Origin: JAWWPG01 sp963820035
GTDB lineage: Bacteria; Actinomycetota; Actinomycetes; Propionibacteriales; Nocardioidaceae
NCBI GenBank assembly: GCA_963820035.1
Contig: CAWFYK010000009.1
Coordinates: 248,001 to 312,000, forward strand
Reading direction: 5' to 3'
DNA: 64,000 nt
A model generated the notes under the pieces. The model was not told the origin of the DNA. It did not search any database and saw only the letters and a program-made list of their open reading frames with translations. Within the stretch, counting starts at the first letter, position 1. Every line of letters starts with the position of its first letter. Shown here piece after piece: positions 1-8,028 of this stretch. Position numbers and translations under genes: made by a program.

Positions 1-461
1 GCGATCACACCTAGCCAGAAGAGACTCGTCGGAGTGCCCTGCAGCTGAAGAGCCGGCAGCCCGAAGCAGACCAGGAAGATGACGAGCAGCGTCGGGGTGC
101 CGCGGAACACATCGGTGTAGACCACCGCGAGCAGCTTGATCGGCGCCAGGGCGGGCGCGGGCACCACCCGGATGACCGCGACCGCCAGGGCCACGATCAG
201 GATGAGAATCTCGGAGATGACGAAGAGCTTGATGTTGAGGATGAAGGCGCGAGCCAGGTCGGGCAGCAGCTGACGCGCATAACCGACGTCGAAGTAGGTC
301 GCCTGGACGCGGTTCCATCCGGGGGCACTCACCGTGAGCACCACCAGCACCACGATCGCGAGCACCGTCGACCCAGCCGCGATCGCGCCGCGCCGAAGGG
401 CCTGACGGCGGCGGAAGGCGAGGCGCTCGCGCTGGGTGTCGCTCGGCCGCCAGGTCGTCAT
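1..461 (-). CDS. Amino-acid ABC transporter permease (5' part; gene runs off the window start)
   Basis: Only the first ~153 codons are visible. Translation shows a basic N-terminus rich in Arg, a first membrane segment around residues 25-45, then the periplasmic stretch and a further pair of membrane helices containing YTDVFRGTP, a form of the conserved Y-x-E-x-x-R-G-x-P segment of the HisM/GlnP permease family. Such permeases pair with an ATPase and a periplasmic or lipid-anchored binding protein to import polar amino acids. The ATG lies 3 nt after the stop of the upstream binding-protein gene, so the two form one operon; an ATPase gene may lie beyond the window. Family assignment is firm, substrate unknown. 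Confidence 0.85.
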   Translation of the reverse strand, partial: MTTWRPSDTQRERLAFRRRQALRRGAIAAGSTVLAIVVLVVLTVSAPGWNRVQATYFDVGYARQLLPDLARAFILNIKLFVISEILILIVALAVAVIRVVPAPALAPIKLLAVVYTDVFRGTPTLLVIFLVCFGLPALQLQGTPTSLFWLGVI

Positions 462-464
462 GGA

Positions 465-1346
465 TCAGGGCGTGAGCTGCGGAACGTTGACGACCTGGCT
501 CAGCCACTGCTTCTCGATCGAGGCCAGCTGGCCGTTCTGCTTGAGCGTGGTGAGGGCCTGGTTGGCGCAGTTCACCAAGGGGTTGCCCTTCTCGAACAGC
601 AGACCGAACTGCTCCTTCTGACCGGTCTCGGGCTGGAACTGGCCGGCGATGGTCGCGCTTGGGATCTCGGCGGCCGTGATGTAGAACGCGGTCGGGAGGT
701 CGGTCACGATGCCGTCGACCTGACCGTTGAGCAGGGCGTTCTTCGCCACGTTGGTGTCGTCGAACACCTGGGGCTGCTTGCTCGTCTTGATCGTGTCCGT
801 GATGGCGTCCAACGACGTCGTCCCGACCTGGGCACCGAGCGTGGCGTCGGAGAAGTCAGCCAGCGACGTCGCGTGGGCGAGAGGGGAGTTCTTCGGCACG
901 ATGATGGCCTGGGCTGCCGAGTAGTAGCCGTCGGAGAAAGTCACCGCCTGGGCGCGCCGGGCGTTGATCGAGATCTGGTTGATGTCGAAGTCGAACGTCT
1001 TGGGACCCGGCTGGTAGCTCGAGTTGAACGGCTCGGTGACCCAGACGACCTGGTCGCGCGAGAAGCCCATCTCCTTCGCCGTCGCATAGGCGACCGCCGA
1101 CTCGAAGCCCTTGCCGTTGGACGGGTCGTTGTGCAGGAACCACGGGTCGTACGCCGGGGAGTCCGTCGCGATCGTCAGCACCCCCTTCTTGACCGTCTCG
1201 GGGTTCGCGCACGCGTTGGACGTGGAGTCCGACGGGGTCGACGACGAGGTGGACGTGCTCTTGGGCGCGCAGGCGAGCGGGACGAGGCAGAGCAGGAGCA
1301 CCCCGAGCATCGGGGCGGTCCTTCGAGTGGGCAGACGCAGAGACAT
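465..1346 (-). CDS. ABC transporter substrate-binding lipoprotein (amino-acid type, SBP family 3)
   Basis: A 293-residue protein starting at the ATG encoding MSLRLPTRR, followed by a hydrophobic signal segment ending in the lipobox L-A-C near residue 24, then a Ser/Thr-rich linker. The mature part starts with KKGVLTIATD and contains the two-lobed binding-protein fold typical of family 3 (polar amino acid) receptors, with NPLVNCANQALTTLKQNG near the C-terminus. It would be anchored to the outer face of the membrane and deliver ligand to the adjacent permease 3 nt downstream. An in-frame upstream extension of 75 codons lacks signal-peptide character and was rejected as the start. The ligand cannot be read from sequence. 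Confidence 0.88.
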   Translation of the reverse strand: MSLRLPTRRTAPMLGVLLLCLVPLACAPKSTSTSSSTPSDSTSNACANPETVKKGVLTIATDSPAYDPWFLHNDPSNGKGFESAVAYATAKEMGFSRDQVVWVTEPFNSSYQPGPKTFDFDINQISINARRAQAVTFSDGYYSAAQAIIVPKNSPLAHATSLADFSDATLGAQVGTTSLDAITDTIKTSKQPQVFDDTNVAKNALLNGQVDGIVTDLPTAFYITAAEIPSATIAGQFQPETGQKEQFGLLFEKGNPLVNCANQALTTLKQNGQLASIEKQWLSQVVNVPQLTP

Positions 1347-1387
1347 GGCGTCATCGTAGGGCCGATGCGGTGGGCGCCGTGGTGACA

Positions 1388-1762
1388 TCATCCGATGGGC
1401 GATGTGAGATCCGTCCTGTGGCGCAGCGCGTCCCCACGGAGTGCGAGCTCGAGCAGGACCATCGCGAACGCGAACGCGAGCGGTCCGCTGCCCGCCAGGT
1501 GAGACAGGGCCACCGCGGCCAGGCCGAAGGCGGTGCCGACCCTGACGAGGCGGCGCGATCCCCAGCGCCACCCCAGCAGCACGGCAAGGCCGGCGGCGAT
1601 CACCGGGACCCTGACGACGCCGGCGTACCCCGGCTGTCCGAGATCACCCCAAGGCAGCCCGAGGGAGACCACCCCGACGAGCAGGGCACCCAGCACCAGC
1701 CCCGGCAGCCGGCGCGGCGGCCGGCTGGACGGCGGCTGCGGCGGGCTCGGCGGCTTGCTCAC
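1388..1762 (-). CDS. Small multi-pass membrane protein of unknown function
   Basis: A 124-residue protein with a Pro/Ser-rich N-terminus (about 18 residues) followed by about four hydrophobic segments and a short basic tail. I chose a GTG start that overlaps the stop codon of the upstream gene by 4 bp (GTGA), which implies translational coupling with the 242-residue membrane protein before it. No catalytic or binding motif was recognised. The pair probably forms a small membrane unit; no function is proposed. Confidence 0.6.
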   Translation of the reverse strand: MSKPPSPPQPPSSRPPRRLPGLVLGALLVGVVSLGLPWGDLGQPGYAGVVRVPVIAAGLAVLLGWRWGSRRLVRVGTAFGLAAVALSHLAGSGPLAFAFAMVLLELALRGDALRHRTDLTSPIG

Positions 1763-2487
1763 TGTCGTCGGCCGGGAGACAGCCAGAGCCCGATCACGGC
1801 GAACCCGGCCGCCAGCGTCTGGGCGAACCCGGTGTTGCTGCTCACTCCCGGCAGCACGATGATCACCCAGTAGCCGACGAGGCCGGCCGTGCCGACCGCG
1901 GCCAGGAACCAGGCGTTCTCGGTGGTCAGCCCGAGACGGCGCCCCACCAACGGTGCGAGCTGCAGGACCGCGCACACCGCCGCGAAGACGGCCCACGCGG
2001 TGTAGTCGTGCCAGCCGTTGGTGCGGTGGTCGTCGAACGAGAGCCCCACGAACAGCAGCAGCGGGCAGGCGACCTGGGCGAGCACGCGCAGGCCACCGAG
2101 ATCGGTCAACGACCTCGCGCTCGGGGTGGGGCTCGCCGCCAGGTCGGGATCGCGCTCCTGGTCGTAGGGACCGGGATCGGGAGGAAGCTGCTCAGCCGGC
2201 ACCTCGTCGTACGGCGCGGAAGTGTCCTGCTGGTCTCCCCACGCTGATCCGGTCGACGGCTGTTGCTCCGCCTCGGCGGCGGCCGGCTGCTCCCAGGCCG
2301 CCCGCTGCGGCTCCGCCGACGGTGGGGTCTGGCCGGCCTGGACCCACTGGGTCCGGGTCTCGTCCGGCGCCCAGCGGGGCGACTCATCCGGCTGGGCACC
2401 CTGCGCCCAGCCGGGCTGGTCGGCCGGCGGCCAGTCGTCGCCCGACGGCTGTCTGCCGCCGGGATAACGCTGCGGTTCGTCGGTCAT
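1759..2487 (-). CDS. Membrane protein with long Pro/Gln/Asp-rich cytoplasmic N-terminus
   Basis: A 242-residue protein with two halves. Residues 1 to about 125 are low-complexity and probably disordered, rich in Pro, Gln, Trp, Asp and Glu. The rest holds about four hydrophobic helices, including a segment ending in VIIVLPGVSS. A Shine-Dalgarno-like AGGGA precedes the ATG by about 6 nt. Its stop overlaps the start of the next gene by 4 bp. This layout (acidic disordered head, four-helix membrane tail) is common among uncharacterised actinobacterial envelope proteins. No specific family was recognised. Confidence 0.65.
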   Translation of the reverse strand: MTDEPQRYPGGRQPSGDDWPPADQPGWAQGAQPDESPRWAPDETRTQWVQAGQTPPSAEPQRAAWEQPAAAEAEQQPSTGSAWGDQQDTSAPYDEVPAEQLPPDPGPYDQERDPDLAASPTPSARSLTDLGGLRVLAQVACPLLLFVGLSFDDHRTNGWHDYTAWAVFAAVCAVLQLAPLVGRRLGLTTENAWFLAAVGTAGLVGYWVIIVLPGVSSNTGFAQTLAAGFAVIGLWLSPGRRQ

Positions 2488-2572
2488 CGCAGTCCCTTCC
2501 TGGCTCGTTCAGGAGTCTAGTTGTGGACGGTGCCCCCACCGGGTCGGCACTGCCCGGCGCCCGATGGTGCCG

Positions 2573-3244
2573 TCAGCGCCCGGCCAGCTCCTTGAGGACC
2601 GACGTGAAGAAAGGCAAGCCGTCCGTGCCAGGCCCGCAAAGTGCCTCGACAGCATGCTCGGGATGCGGCATCAGCCCGACGACGTTGCCGCGCGGGTTCG
2701 TGATGCCCGCGATCGCGCGCATCGACCCGTTGGGGTTGGCGCCGAGGTAGCGGGCCACGACGCGGCCCTCGCCCTCGAGCTCGTCGAGAGTTGCCTCGTC
2801 AGCGACGTAGCCGCCTTCACCGTTCTTGAGCGGGATCGTCACCTCGTCACCCAGCGCGTAGCCGGACGTCCAGGCCGTTGAGACACTCTCGATGCGCAGC
2901 CGCTGGTCGTTGCAGACGAACCGACGATGGTCGTTGCGGATCAACGCACCGGGAAGCAGGTGAGACTCGCAGAGGATCTGGAACCCGTTGCAGATGCCGA
3001 GCACGGGCATGCCGGACCCGGCCGCGGCGACCACCTCCGTCATCACGGGGGCGAACCGGGCGATCGCCCCGCATCGCAGGTAGTCACCGTAGGAGAAGCC
3101 ACCGGGCAGCACCACGGCATCCACGCCCCCCAGATCGTGGTCGGCGTGCCACACGGCGACCGCCTCGGCTCCGGCGGCCGCGACGGCGCGCCGGGCGTCG
3201 GAGTCGTCCAACGAGCCGGGGAACGTGACGACGCCGACTCTCAC
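2573..3244 (-). CDS. purQ: Phosphoribosylformylglycinamidine synthase subunit PurQ (glutaminase)
   Basis: PurQ hydrolyses glutamine and passes ammonia to PurL for conversion of FGAR to FGAM, step four of purine synthesis. The 223-residue protein is a class I glutamine amidotransferase: it has the oxyanion region PGGFSYGDYLR, the nucleophile Cys in GICNGFQ, and the catalytic His/Glu pair in MPHPEHAVE near the C-terminus. It begins with a GTG overlapping the purS stop by 4 bp (GTGA), so PurS and PurQ are translationally coupled, matching their assembly into one FGAM synthase complex with small PurL. purL is not in the window. Confidence 0.97.
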   Translation of the reverse strand: MRVGVVTFPGSLDDSDARRAVAAAGAEAVAVWHADHDLGGVDAVVLPGGFSYGDYLRCGAIARFAPVMTEVVAAAGSGMPVLGICNGFQILCESHLLPGALIRNDHRRFVCNDQRLRIESVSTAWTSGYALGDEVTIPLKNGEGGYVADEATLDELEGEGRVVARYLGANPNGSMRAIAGITNPRGNVVGLMPHPEHAVEALCGPGTDGLPFFTSVLKELAGR

Positions 3245-3489
3245 TGCTCCTCGACCCGGACGGTGTAGGTCTCGATGACCGGGTTGCTCAGCAACGTCTC
3301 CGCCACCCGGCCGATCTCTGCGAGCCGCTCGTCAGTCGGCGCACCGTCGATCTCGAGCTCGAACCGCTTGCCTTGGCGCACCCCCAGCACCCCGTCGAAG
3401 CCCAGCCGGGGTAGCGCGCCGTGCACCGCCTTGCCCTGCGGGTCAAGGATGTCCGGCTTCAACATGACGTCGACGACGACGCGTGCCAC
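3241..3489 (-). CDS. purS: Phosphoribosylformylglycinamidine synthase subunit PurS
   Basis: An 82-residue protein from a GTG start encoding VARVVVDVMLK, with a GAGGAG ribosome site 6 nt upstream. It carries the PurS hallmarks: a V-x-V-x-L-K-P-x-I-L-D-P-Q-G strand-turn, the GFDGVLGVRQGK segment, and a C-terminal NPVIETYTVRVEE strand. PurS bridges PurQ and small PurL in the FGAM synthase complex. A long in-frame upstream extension exists but lacks homologous content and crosses non-coding sequence. The gene follows a 490-bp intergenic gap, so it probably has its own promoter rather than being read from the acyl-CoA ligase upstream. Confidence 0.95.
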   Translation of the reverse strand: MARVVVDVMLKPDILDPQGKAVHGALPRLGFDGVLGVRQGKRFELEIDGAPTDERLAEIGRVAETLLSNPVIETYTVRVEEQ

Positions 3490-3698
3490 GGCTGCTCCTC
3501 GTGAGGTGGATGGGGGCCACGATTCGAGGCCCATTCTAGGACCTGGAAATTTCTTGTCCCGAGGTGCAACCAAATCCGGCCCGGCTACGTCTATCTCCAT
3601 ATAAGGCTCCTGCAAGGGATCCTGCCTCCTGTGAGCGCCACATCGGCGTGATCGAAGGCCTCGGCTCGGGGGAGCCCCGGCCCAGACCTCAGGAGGTG

Positions 3699-3753
3699 CA
3701 CGGGGAAACGGAAGGGGCCGGGTATCGGCGATATGCCCGGCCCTTCTCCCGTG
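3699..3753. terminator. Long GC-rich hairpin between the acyl-CoA ligase gene and purS
   Basis: GGGCCGGG (3715-3722) pairs with CCCGGCCC (3736-3743). TATC/GATA extends the stem inward with a 2-nt bulge, and CACGGG (3699-3704) can pair with CCCGTG (3748-3753) outside. There is no clear U-tract on either strand. It lies beyond the repeat array at the 3' side of the acyl-CoA ligase gene and ~210 bp before purS, so it could terminate the former or sit in the purS leader. The rest of 3490-3700 shows nothing I can assign. Confidence 0.4.
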
Positions 3754-3758
3754 CCCCC

Positions 3759-3971
3759 GCCGAACCGTCATGTTCTTCCCGCCGAACCGTCATGTTCTTC
3801 CCGCCGAACCGTCATGTTGTTCCCGCCGAACCGTCATGTTGTTCCCGTGACATGTATGACGCCGAGGCCGGTCGGCGTCATACCCGGAACTTCTTGACGG
3901 CTCGGCCGGAACTTCTTGACGGTTCGGCGGTAAGAACCTGACGGCTCGGCCGGAACTTCTTGACGGCTCGG
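3759..3971. repeat. Mirror-image array of 22-bp repeats (4 forward, central hairpin, 4 inverted)
   Basis: Four 22-bp units follow each other without spacers at 3759-3846 (core CCGAACCGTCATGTT). Then comes a perfect 12-bp stem-loop: GTATGACGCCGA at 3854-3865, loop GGCCGG, TCGGCGTCATAC at 3872-3883. Then four 22-bp units in the opposite sense fill 3884-3971 (core CTTGACGGCTCGG). The forward and inverted halves are partly complementary, so a transcript or single strand could fold as one long cruciform. The array ends 8 bp from the stop codon of the acyl-CoA ligase gene. It belongs to a family also seen at 17.8, 22.5, 39.7 and 60.2 kb. Confidence 0.95.
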
Positions 3972-3979
3972 CTGAGCGG

Positions 3980-5533
3980 TCAGGTGAGCTCGCGCTTGAG
4001 GATCTTCCCGGTGGCGGTCATCGGGAGCGCGTCTCGGAACTCGACGAGGCGGGGGTACTTGTAGCCCGCCATCTGCTCCTTGCTCCACGCGACCAGCTCG
4101 TCCTCCGACAGGCTGGCGCCCTCGCGCAGGATGACGTAGGCCTTCACGTCCTCGCCGTGGCTCTCGTTGGGTACGCCGACCACGGCAGCGAGCGAGACGT
4201 CGGGGTGTGTCATCAGCACCTCCTCGACCTCGCGCGGGTAGATGTTGAAACCGCCGCGGAGAATCATGTCCTTGGCCCGGTCGACGATGTAGTAGTAGCC
4301 GTCGTCGTCGCGCCGCGCCAGGTCGCCCGACCGGAACCAGCCGTCGCGGATCGCCCAGGCGGTGTCCTCCGGTCGCTCGTAGTAGCCCTTCATGATGTTG
4401 TGGCCGCGAATCGCGATCTCACCGACCGTGTCAGGCCCCTCGATCGTCTTCCAGTCCTCGTCGATCAGCTTCACCTCGACGCCCCAGATAGGGACCCCGA
4501 TCGACCCGGGCCGTGCCTCCTCGCTGAGCCGGCTGAACGTCGCGACCGGCGATGTCTCGGAGAGGCCGTAGCCCTCGAGGATCTCGACGTCGAAACGCGC
4601 CTTCACGTCCTTGAGGATCTCCAACGGCAGCGAGGCGCCGCCGGCCACGGCCCGCCGTAGGTTCCGCGCGATCTTCTTGACGTCGACGTCGTCGGTCAAC
4701 GCGCCCAGCAGACCCCAGTACATCGTCGGGACCCCCGCGAAGAAGGTGACCTCCTCGGCCTCCATCAGCTTCAAGGCGGCGGCGGCGTCGAACCGCGGCA
4801 TCAAGACGAGCGTCGCGGCGACTCCGAAACCGGAGTTGAGCTGGACCGTCTGCCCGAACGAGTGGAAGAGCGGCAGCGCCACGAGGTGCGTGTCGGGGGT
4901 GAGCGGATCGGTCTCGAAAAGCCGGTGGTTGGTCAGCGCATTGAGGCCGATGTTGCTGTGCGACAGCTCGGCACCTTTGGGCTGGCCCGTCGTCCCACTC
5001 GTGTAGAGGATCACCGCCGTGTCGCCCGGCTCGGTCACGTGCGACTCGAACGTCGTGCGCTGCTTCGCCACGGCCTCGGCGAACGTCTCGGCTCCCTCGA
5101 CCGCGAGGGGCTCGGCACCCGGCTGGGCCTCGATCAGGAAGAAGTGCTCGCACCCCTCGGCCTGGCTGAACCCCTCCCACCCGCACGTGCCCATCGGGAG
5201 ATCCGGCGGCCCCTCGAAGCAGAAGTAGGCCACGGCGTCGGAGTCGTTCAGGTGGTAGGCGACCTCGCGACTCTTGAAGAGCACATTGAGGGGTACGACG
5301 ACCGCGCCGGTCTTGAGGATCCCGTAGTACACGATCGGGAAGTACGGCAGGTTGGGGCAGGTCAGCGCCACCTTGTCGCCCGGCTCGATGCCCCGAGAGA
5401 CGAGCAGGTTCGCCACCTGGTTGGCGGCCGCGTCCACCTCGGCGTAGGTGAGGCGCGTGGTCCCGCACACGATCGCCTCCCGCTCGGGCACGGTCCGGGC
5501 ACTGTCCTCGAGCATCACCGCGATGTTGAACAT
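3980..5533 (-). CDS. Acyl-CoA synthetase (AMP-forming), long-chain fatty acid:CoA ligase type
   Basis: A 517-residue ANL-superfamily enzyme that activates a carboxylic acid to acyl-AMP and then the CoA thioester. It shows the P-loop YTSGTTGQPKG (about residues 177-187), the A4/A5 region EGYGLSETSP, the GWFRSGDLA motif, the hinge region IVDRAKDMI followed by RGGFNIYPREVEE, and the C-terminal catalytic Lys in TATGKILKREL. The ATG is preceded by GAGGAG at 5 nt. It sits 52 nt after purC on the same strand, inside a run of purine genes, but its role is probably unrelated lipid or acid metabolism. The substrate is not predictable. The stop codon lies 8 bp from the 22-bp repeat array. Confidence 0.9.
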   Translation of the reverse strand: MFNIAVMLEDSARTVPEREAIVCGTTRLTYAEVDAAANQVANLLVSRGIEPGDKVALTCPNLPYFPIVYYGILKTGAVVVPLNVLFKSREVAYHLNDSDAVAYFCFEGPPDLPMGTCGWEGFSQAEGCEHFFLIEAQPGAEPLAVEGAETFAEAVAKQRTTFESHVTEPGDTAVILYTSGTTGQPKGAELSHSNIGLNALTNHRLFETDPLTPDTHLVALPLFHSFGQTVQLNSGFGVAATLVLMPRFDAAAALKLMEAEEVTFFAGVPTMYWGLLGALTDDVDVKKIARNLRRAVAGGASLPLEILKDVKARFDVEILEGYGLSETSPVATFSRLSEEARPGSIGVPIWGVEVKLIDEDWKTIEGPDTVGEIAIRGHNIMKGYYERPEDTAWAIRDGWFRSGDLARRDDDGYYYIVDRAKDMILRGGFNIYPREVEEVLMTHPDVSLAAVVGVPNESHGEDVKAYVILREGASLSEDELVAWSKEQMAGYKYPRLVEFRDALPMTATGKILKRELT

Positions 5534-5585
5534 CTCACTCCTCGTTCGTCACTGCCGGGGTCCCCTCCCCATCACACGAGTGGCG

Positions 5586-6467
5586 TTAGAACCGCTCGCC
5601 GGTCAGTCGCTCGTAGGCCTCGACATAGGCGGCCCGGGTGTTGGCGACCACGTCCTCCGGAAGCGGCGGTGGTGCGCCGCCAACTCCTTTATCCCATCCC
5701 GAGGCCGGTGATGTCAGCCAGTTGCGCACGTACTGCTTGTCGAACGACGGCTGAACCGTTCCGGGTCGCCAGCGGTCGGCCGGCCAGAAGCGCGAGGAGT
5801 CCGGCGTCAGCACCTCGTCCGCGAGTACGACGGTGCCGTCCGACCGGTGCCCGAACTCGAGCTTGGTGTCGGCCAGGATGATGCCACGCGCTCGGGTGAT
5901 CTCCTCCGCCCGGCGGTAGACGTCCAAGGTCAGGTCCCGCAGCGTCGCTGCCGCCGAGCCGCCGATGGTGGTGACGATCGCGTCGAACGAGACATTCTCG
6001 TCGTGCTCACCGAGGGCGGCCTTGGTGGCTGGCGTGAAGATCGGCTCCGGCAGCCGCGAGCCGTCCTCGAGTCCGGGGGGCAGCTCGACCCCACAGACGC
6101 CGCCGGTCGCGGCGTAGTCGAGGAGGCCCGATCCGGTGAGATAGCCGCGCGCCACACACTCGACGGGGACCATCTCCAGCCGCTCGCAGATGATCGCCCG
6201 ACCGCGGACGACCTCCGGTACGTCGGTGGAGACCACGTGGTTGGGCACCAGGTCGGCGATCTGCTCGAACCACCACAGCGACATCCGGGTGAGGATCTCG
6301 CCCTTGTCGGGAATCGTCGTCTCCAACACGAAGTCGAACGCCGACATCCGGTCCGAGGCGACCATGAGCAGGCTGCCGTCGTCGAGCTCGTAAAGCTCGC
6401 GGACCTTGCCCGAGTAGACGTGCCGGGCGCCGGGGATCTCCGGCCGCGGGGAGACGACGGACATCAT
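5586..6467 (-). CDS. purC: Phosphoribosylaminoimidazole-succinocarboxamide synthase
   Basis: PurC joins CAIR and aspartate with ATP to give SAICAR. The 293-residue length and motifs fit the larger, eukaryote-like form: KVRELYEL near residue 20, the signature SDRMSAFDFVL, ECVARGYLTGSG, and ADTKLEFG followed by DEVLTPDSSRFW. Two consecutive ATGs (6467 and 6464) are possible starts. The gene lies 78 nt after purB and 52 nt before the acyl-CoA ligase, all on the minus strand, consistent with one transcript from purA. Confidence 0.97.
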   Translation of the reverse strand: MMSVVSPRPEIPGARHVYSGKVRELYELDDGSLLMVASDRMSAFDFVLETTIPDKGEILTRMSLWWFEQIADLVPNHVVSTDVPEVVRGRAIICERLEMVPVECVARGYLTGSGLLDYAATGGVCGVELPPGLEDGSRLPEPIFTPATKAALGEHDENVSFDAIVTTIGGSAAATLRDLTLDVYRRAEEITRARGIILADTKLEFGHRSDGTVVLADEVLTPDSSRFWPADRWRPGTVQPSFDKQYVRNWLTSPASGWDKGVGGAPPPLPEDVVANTRAAYVEAYERLTGERF

Positions 6468-6545
6468 GCGCCCATCCTGCCGGAAAGACCGGCGCTCGTC
6501 CGGACGAACCCGCTCAGCCGGACGAACCCGGCCGGCAGCGCCGTG

Positions 6546-7970
6546 CTAGAGGATGGCGGCCGGACGGTACGCCGCGGCGGCCGGGTCCGCTGCGACCAGC
6601 CGCTCGATTCTTGCCACCACCGTGTCGACCTGGTCGACAGCCGCCCCGGTGAACGACAGCGGCTCCGCCACCAGCTCGGCGAGGTCGCGGCTACCGAGCC
6701 GCAACCGCTCGTCGGCCGCGAGGCGGTCGAAGAGATCGTTGCGCTCCGAGCCCTTCTCCCGCATCTCGAGGGCCACCGCGATGGCGTGCTCCTTGATCAC
6801 CTCGTGGGCGGTCTCGCGGCCGACGCCGCGTCGTACGGCGGCCATCAGCACCTTCGTCGTCGACAGGAACGGCAGATAGCGGTCCAGCTCGCGATGGACC
6901 ACCGCCGGGAACACCCCGAACTCCGCCAGCACGGTCAGGATCGTCTCGAAGAGCCCGTCAGCGGTGAAGCAGGCATCAGGCAGCGCGACCCGGCGTACGA
7001 CGGAGCACGAGACATCGCCCTCGTTCCACTGGTCGCCGGCGAGCTCGCTGACCATCGAGAGGTGCCCGCGGAGGATGACGGCGAGCCCGTTGACCCGCTC
7101 GCAGGAGCGGGTGTTCATCTTGTGGGGCATCGCGCTCGAACCGACCTGGCCGGGCGTGAACCCCTCCGTGACGAGCTCCAGACCGGCCATCAGCCGGATG
7201 GTCGTGGCGAGGCTGCTCGGGCCAGCGACGGCCTGGACCAGGGCCGAGACCACGTCGAAGTCCAGCGAACGGGGGTAGACCTGGCCGACGCTGGTGAGCA
7301 CCCGTTCGAAGCCCAGGTGGCCGGCCAGTCGGGACTCCAGCTCGGTGAGCCGCTCGCGTGACCCGCCGAGCAGGTCGAGCTGGTCCTGGGCCGTGCCGAC
7401 GGGGCCCTTGATGCCGCGCAGGGGATAGCGCGAGACGAGGTCGTCGACGCGGTCGAGGGCGACCAGCATCTCGTCGGCGATCGTCGCGAAGCGCTTCCCG
7501 AGCGTCGTCGCCTGGGCCGCCACATTGTGGGTCCGCCCGGTGATGACGAGCTCCCGATGCTGGAGCGCGAGCTCGCCCAGCCGAGCGATCGTGGCCACCA
7601 TCCGCGACCGGACGAGCAGCAGGGACTGCCGGATCTGGAGCTGCTCGACGTTCTCGGTGAGGTCACGGCTGGTCATGCCCTTGTGGATGTGCTGGTGACC
7701 GGCCAGAGCGCAGAACTCGTCGATCCGCGCCTTCACGTCATGGCGCGTGACGCGCTCACGCTCGGCGATGGAGCCGAGGTCGACCTCCTCGACGACCCGC
7801 TCGTAGTCCTCGACGACTCCGTCCGGCACGTCGACTCCGAGGTCGCGCTGGGCCCGCAGCACGGCGAGCCAGAGCCGTCGCTCGGCCACCACCTTTGCCC
7901 GCGCGGACCAGATGTCACGCATCTGTTCGGATGCGTAGCGGGTCGCGAGCACGTTGGCGATCTCGGTCAC
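6546..7970 (-). CDS. purB: Adenylosuccinate lyase
   Basis: PurB cleaves fumarate from SAICAR and from adenylosuccinate, serving both IMP and AMP synthesis. The 474-residue product starts at a GTG (VTEIANVLATRYASE); the longer in-frame extension is low-complexity and crosses into purD. The fumarase/aspartase-superfamily signature is VGSSAMPHKMN, and TGRTHNVAAQATTLGKRF supplies the upstream catalytic His region. It lies 58 nt after purD. Short degenerate direct repeats (CGGACGAACCC at 6501 and 6519) follow its stop. Confidence 0.96.
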   Translation of the reverse strand: MTEIANVLATRYASEQMRDIWSARAKVVAERRLWLAVLRAQRDLGVDVPDGVVEDYERVVEEVDLGSIAERERVTRHDVKARIDEFCALAGHQHIHKGMTSRDLTENVEQLQIRQSLLLVRSRMVATIARLGELALQHRELVITGRTHNVAAQATTLGKRFATIADEMLVALDRVDDLVSRYPLRGIKGPVGTAQDQLDLLGGSRERLTELESRLAGHLGFERVLTSVGQVYPRSLDFDVVSALVQAVAGPSSLATTIRLMAGLELVTEGFTPGQVGSSAMPHKMNTRSCERVNGLAVILRGHLSMVSELAGDQWNEGDVSCSVVRRVALPDACFTADGLFETILTVLAEFGVFPAVVHRELDRYLPFLSTTKVLMAAVRRGVGRETAHEVIKEHAIAVALEMREKGSERNDLFDRLAADERLRLGSRDLAELVAEPLSFTGAAVDQVDTVVARIERLVAADPAAAAYRPAAIL

Positions 7971-8028
7971 GTGTCCATTGTCCCGCGCGTTGCGACGGCG
8001 GGTTACGGCGAGGGGTGGCGCGACGGAG

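Noticed and set aside
3759..3971. Possible CRISPR array
   Set aside because: Units are contiguous with no spacers, the period is only 22 bp, and no cas genes are near any of the arrays.
5847..7361. Long plus-strand open frame (504 codons) over purC and purB
   Set aside because: It is antisense to two certain genes, has the Arg/Asp/Gly-rich composition of high-GC shadow frames, and shows no recognisable domain.
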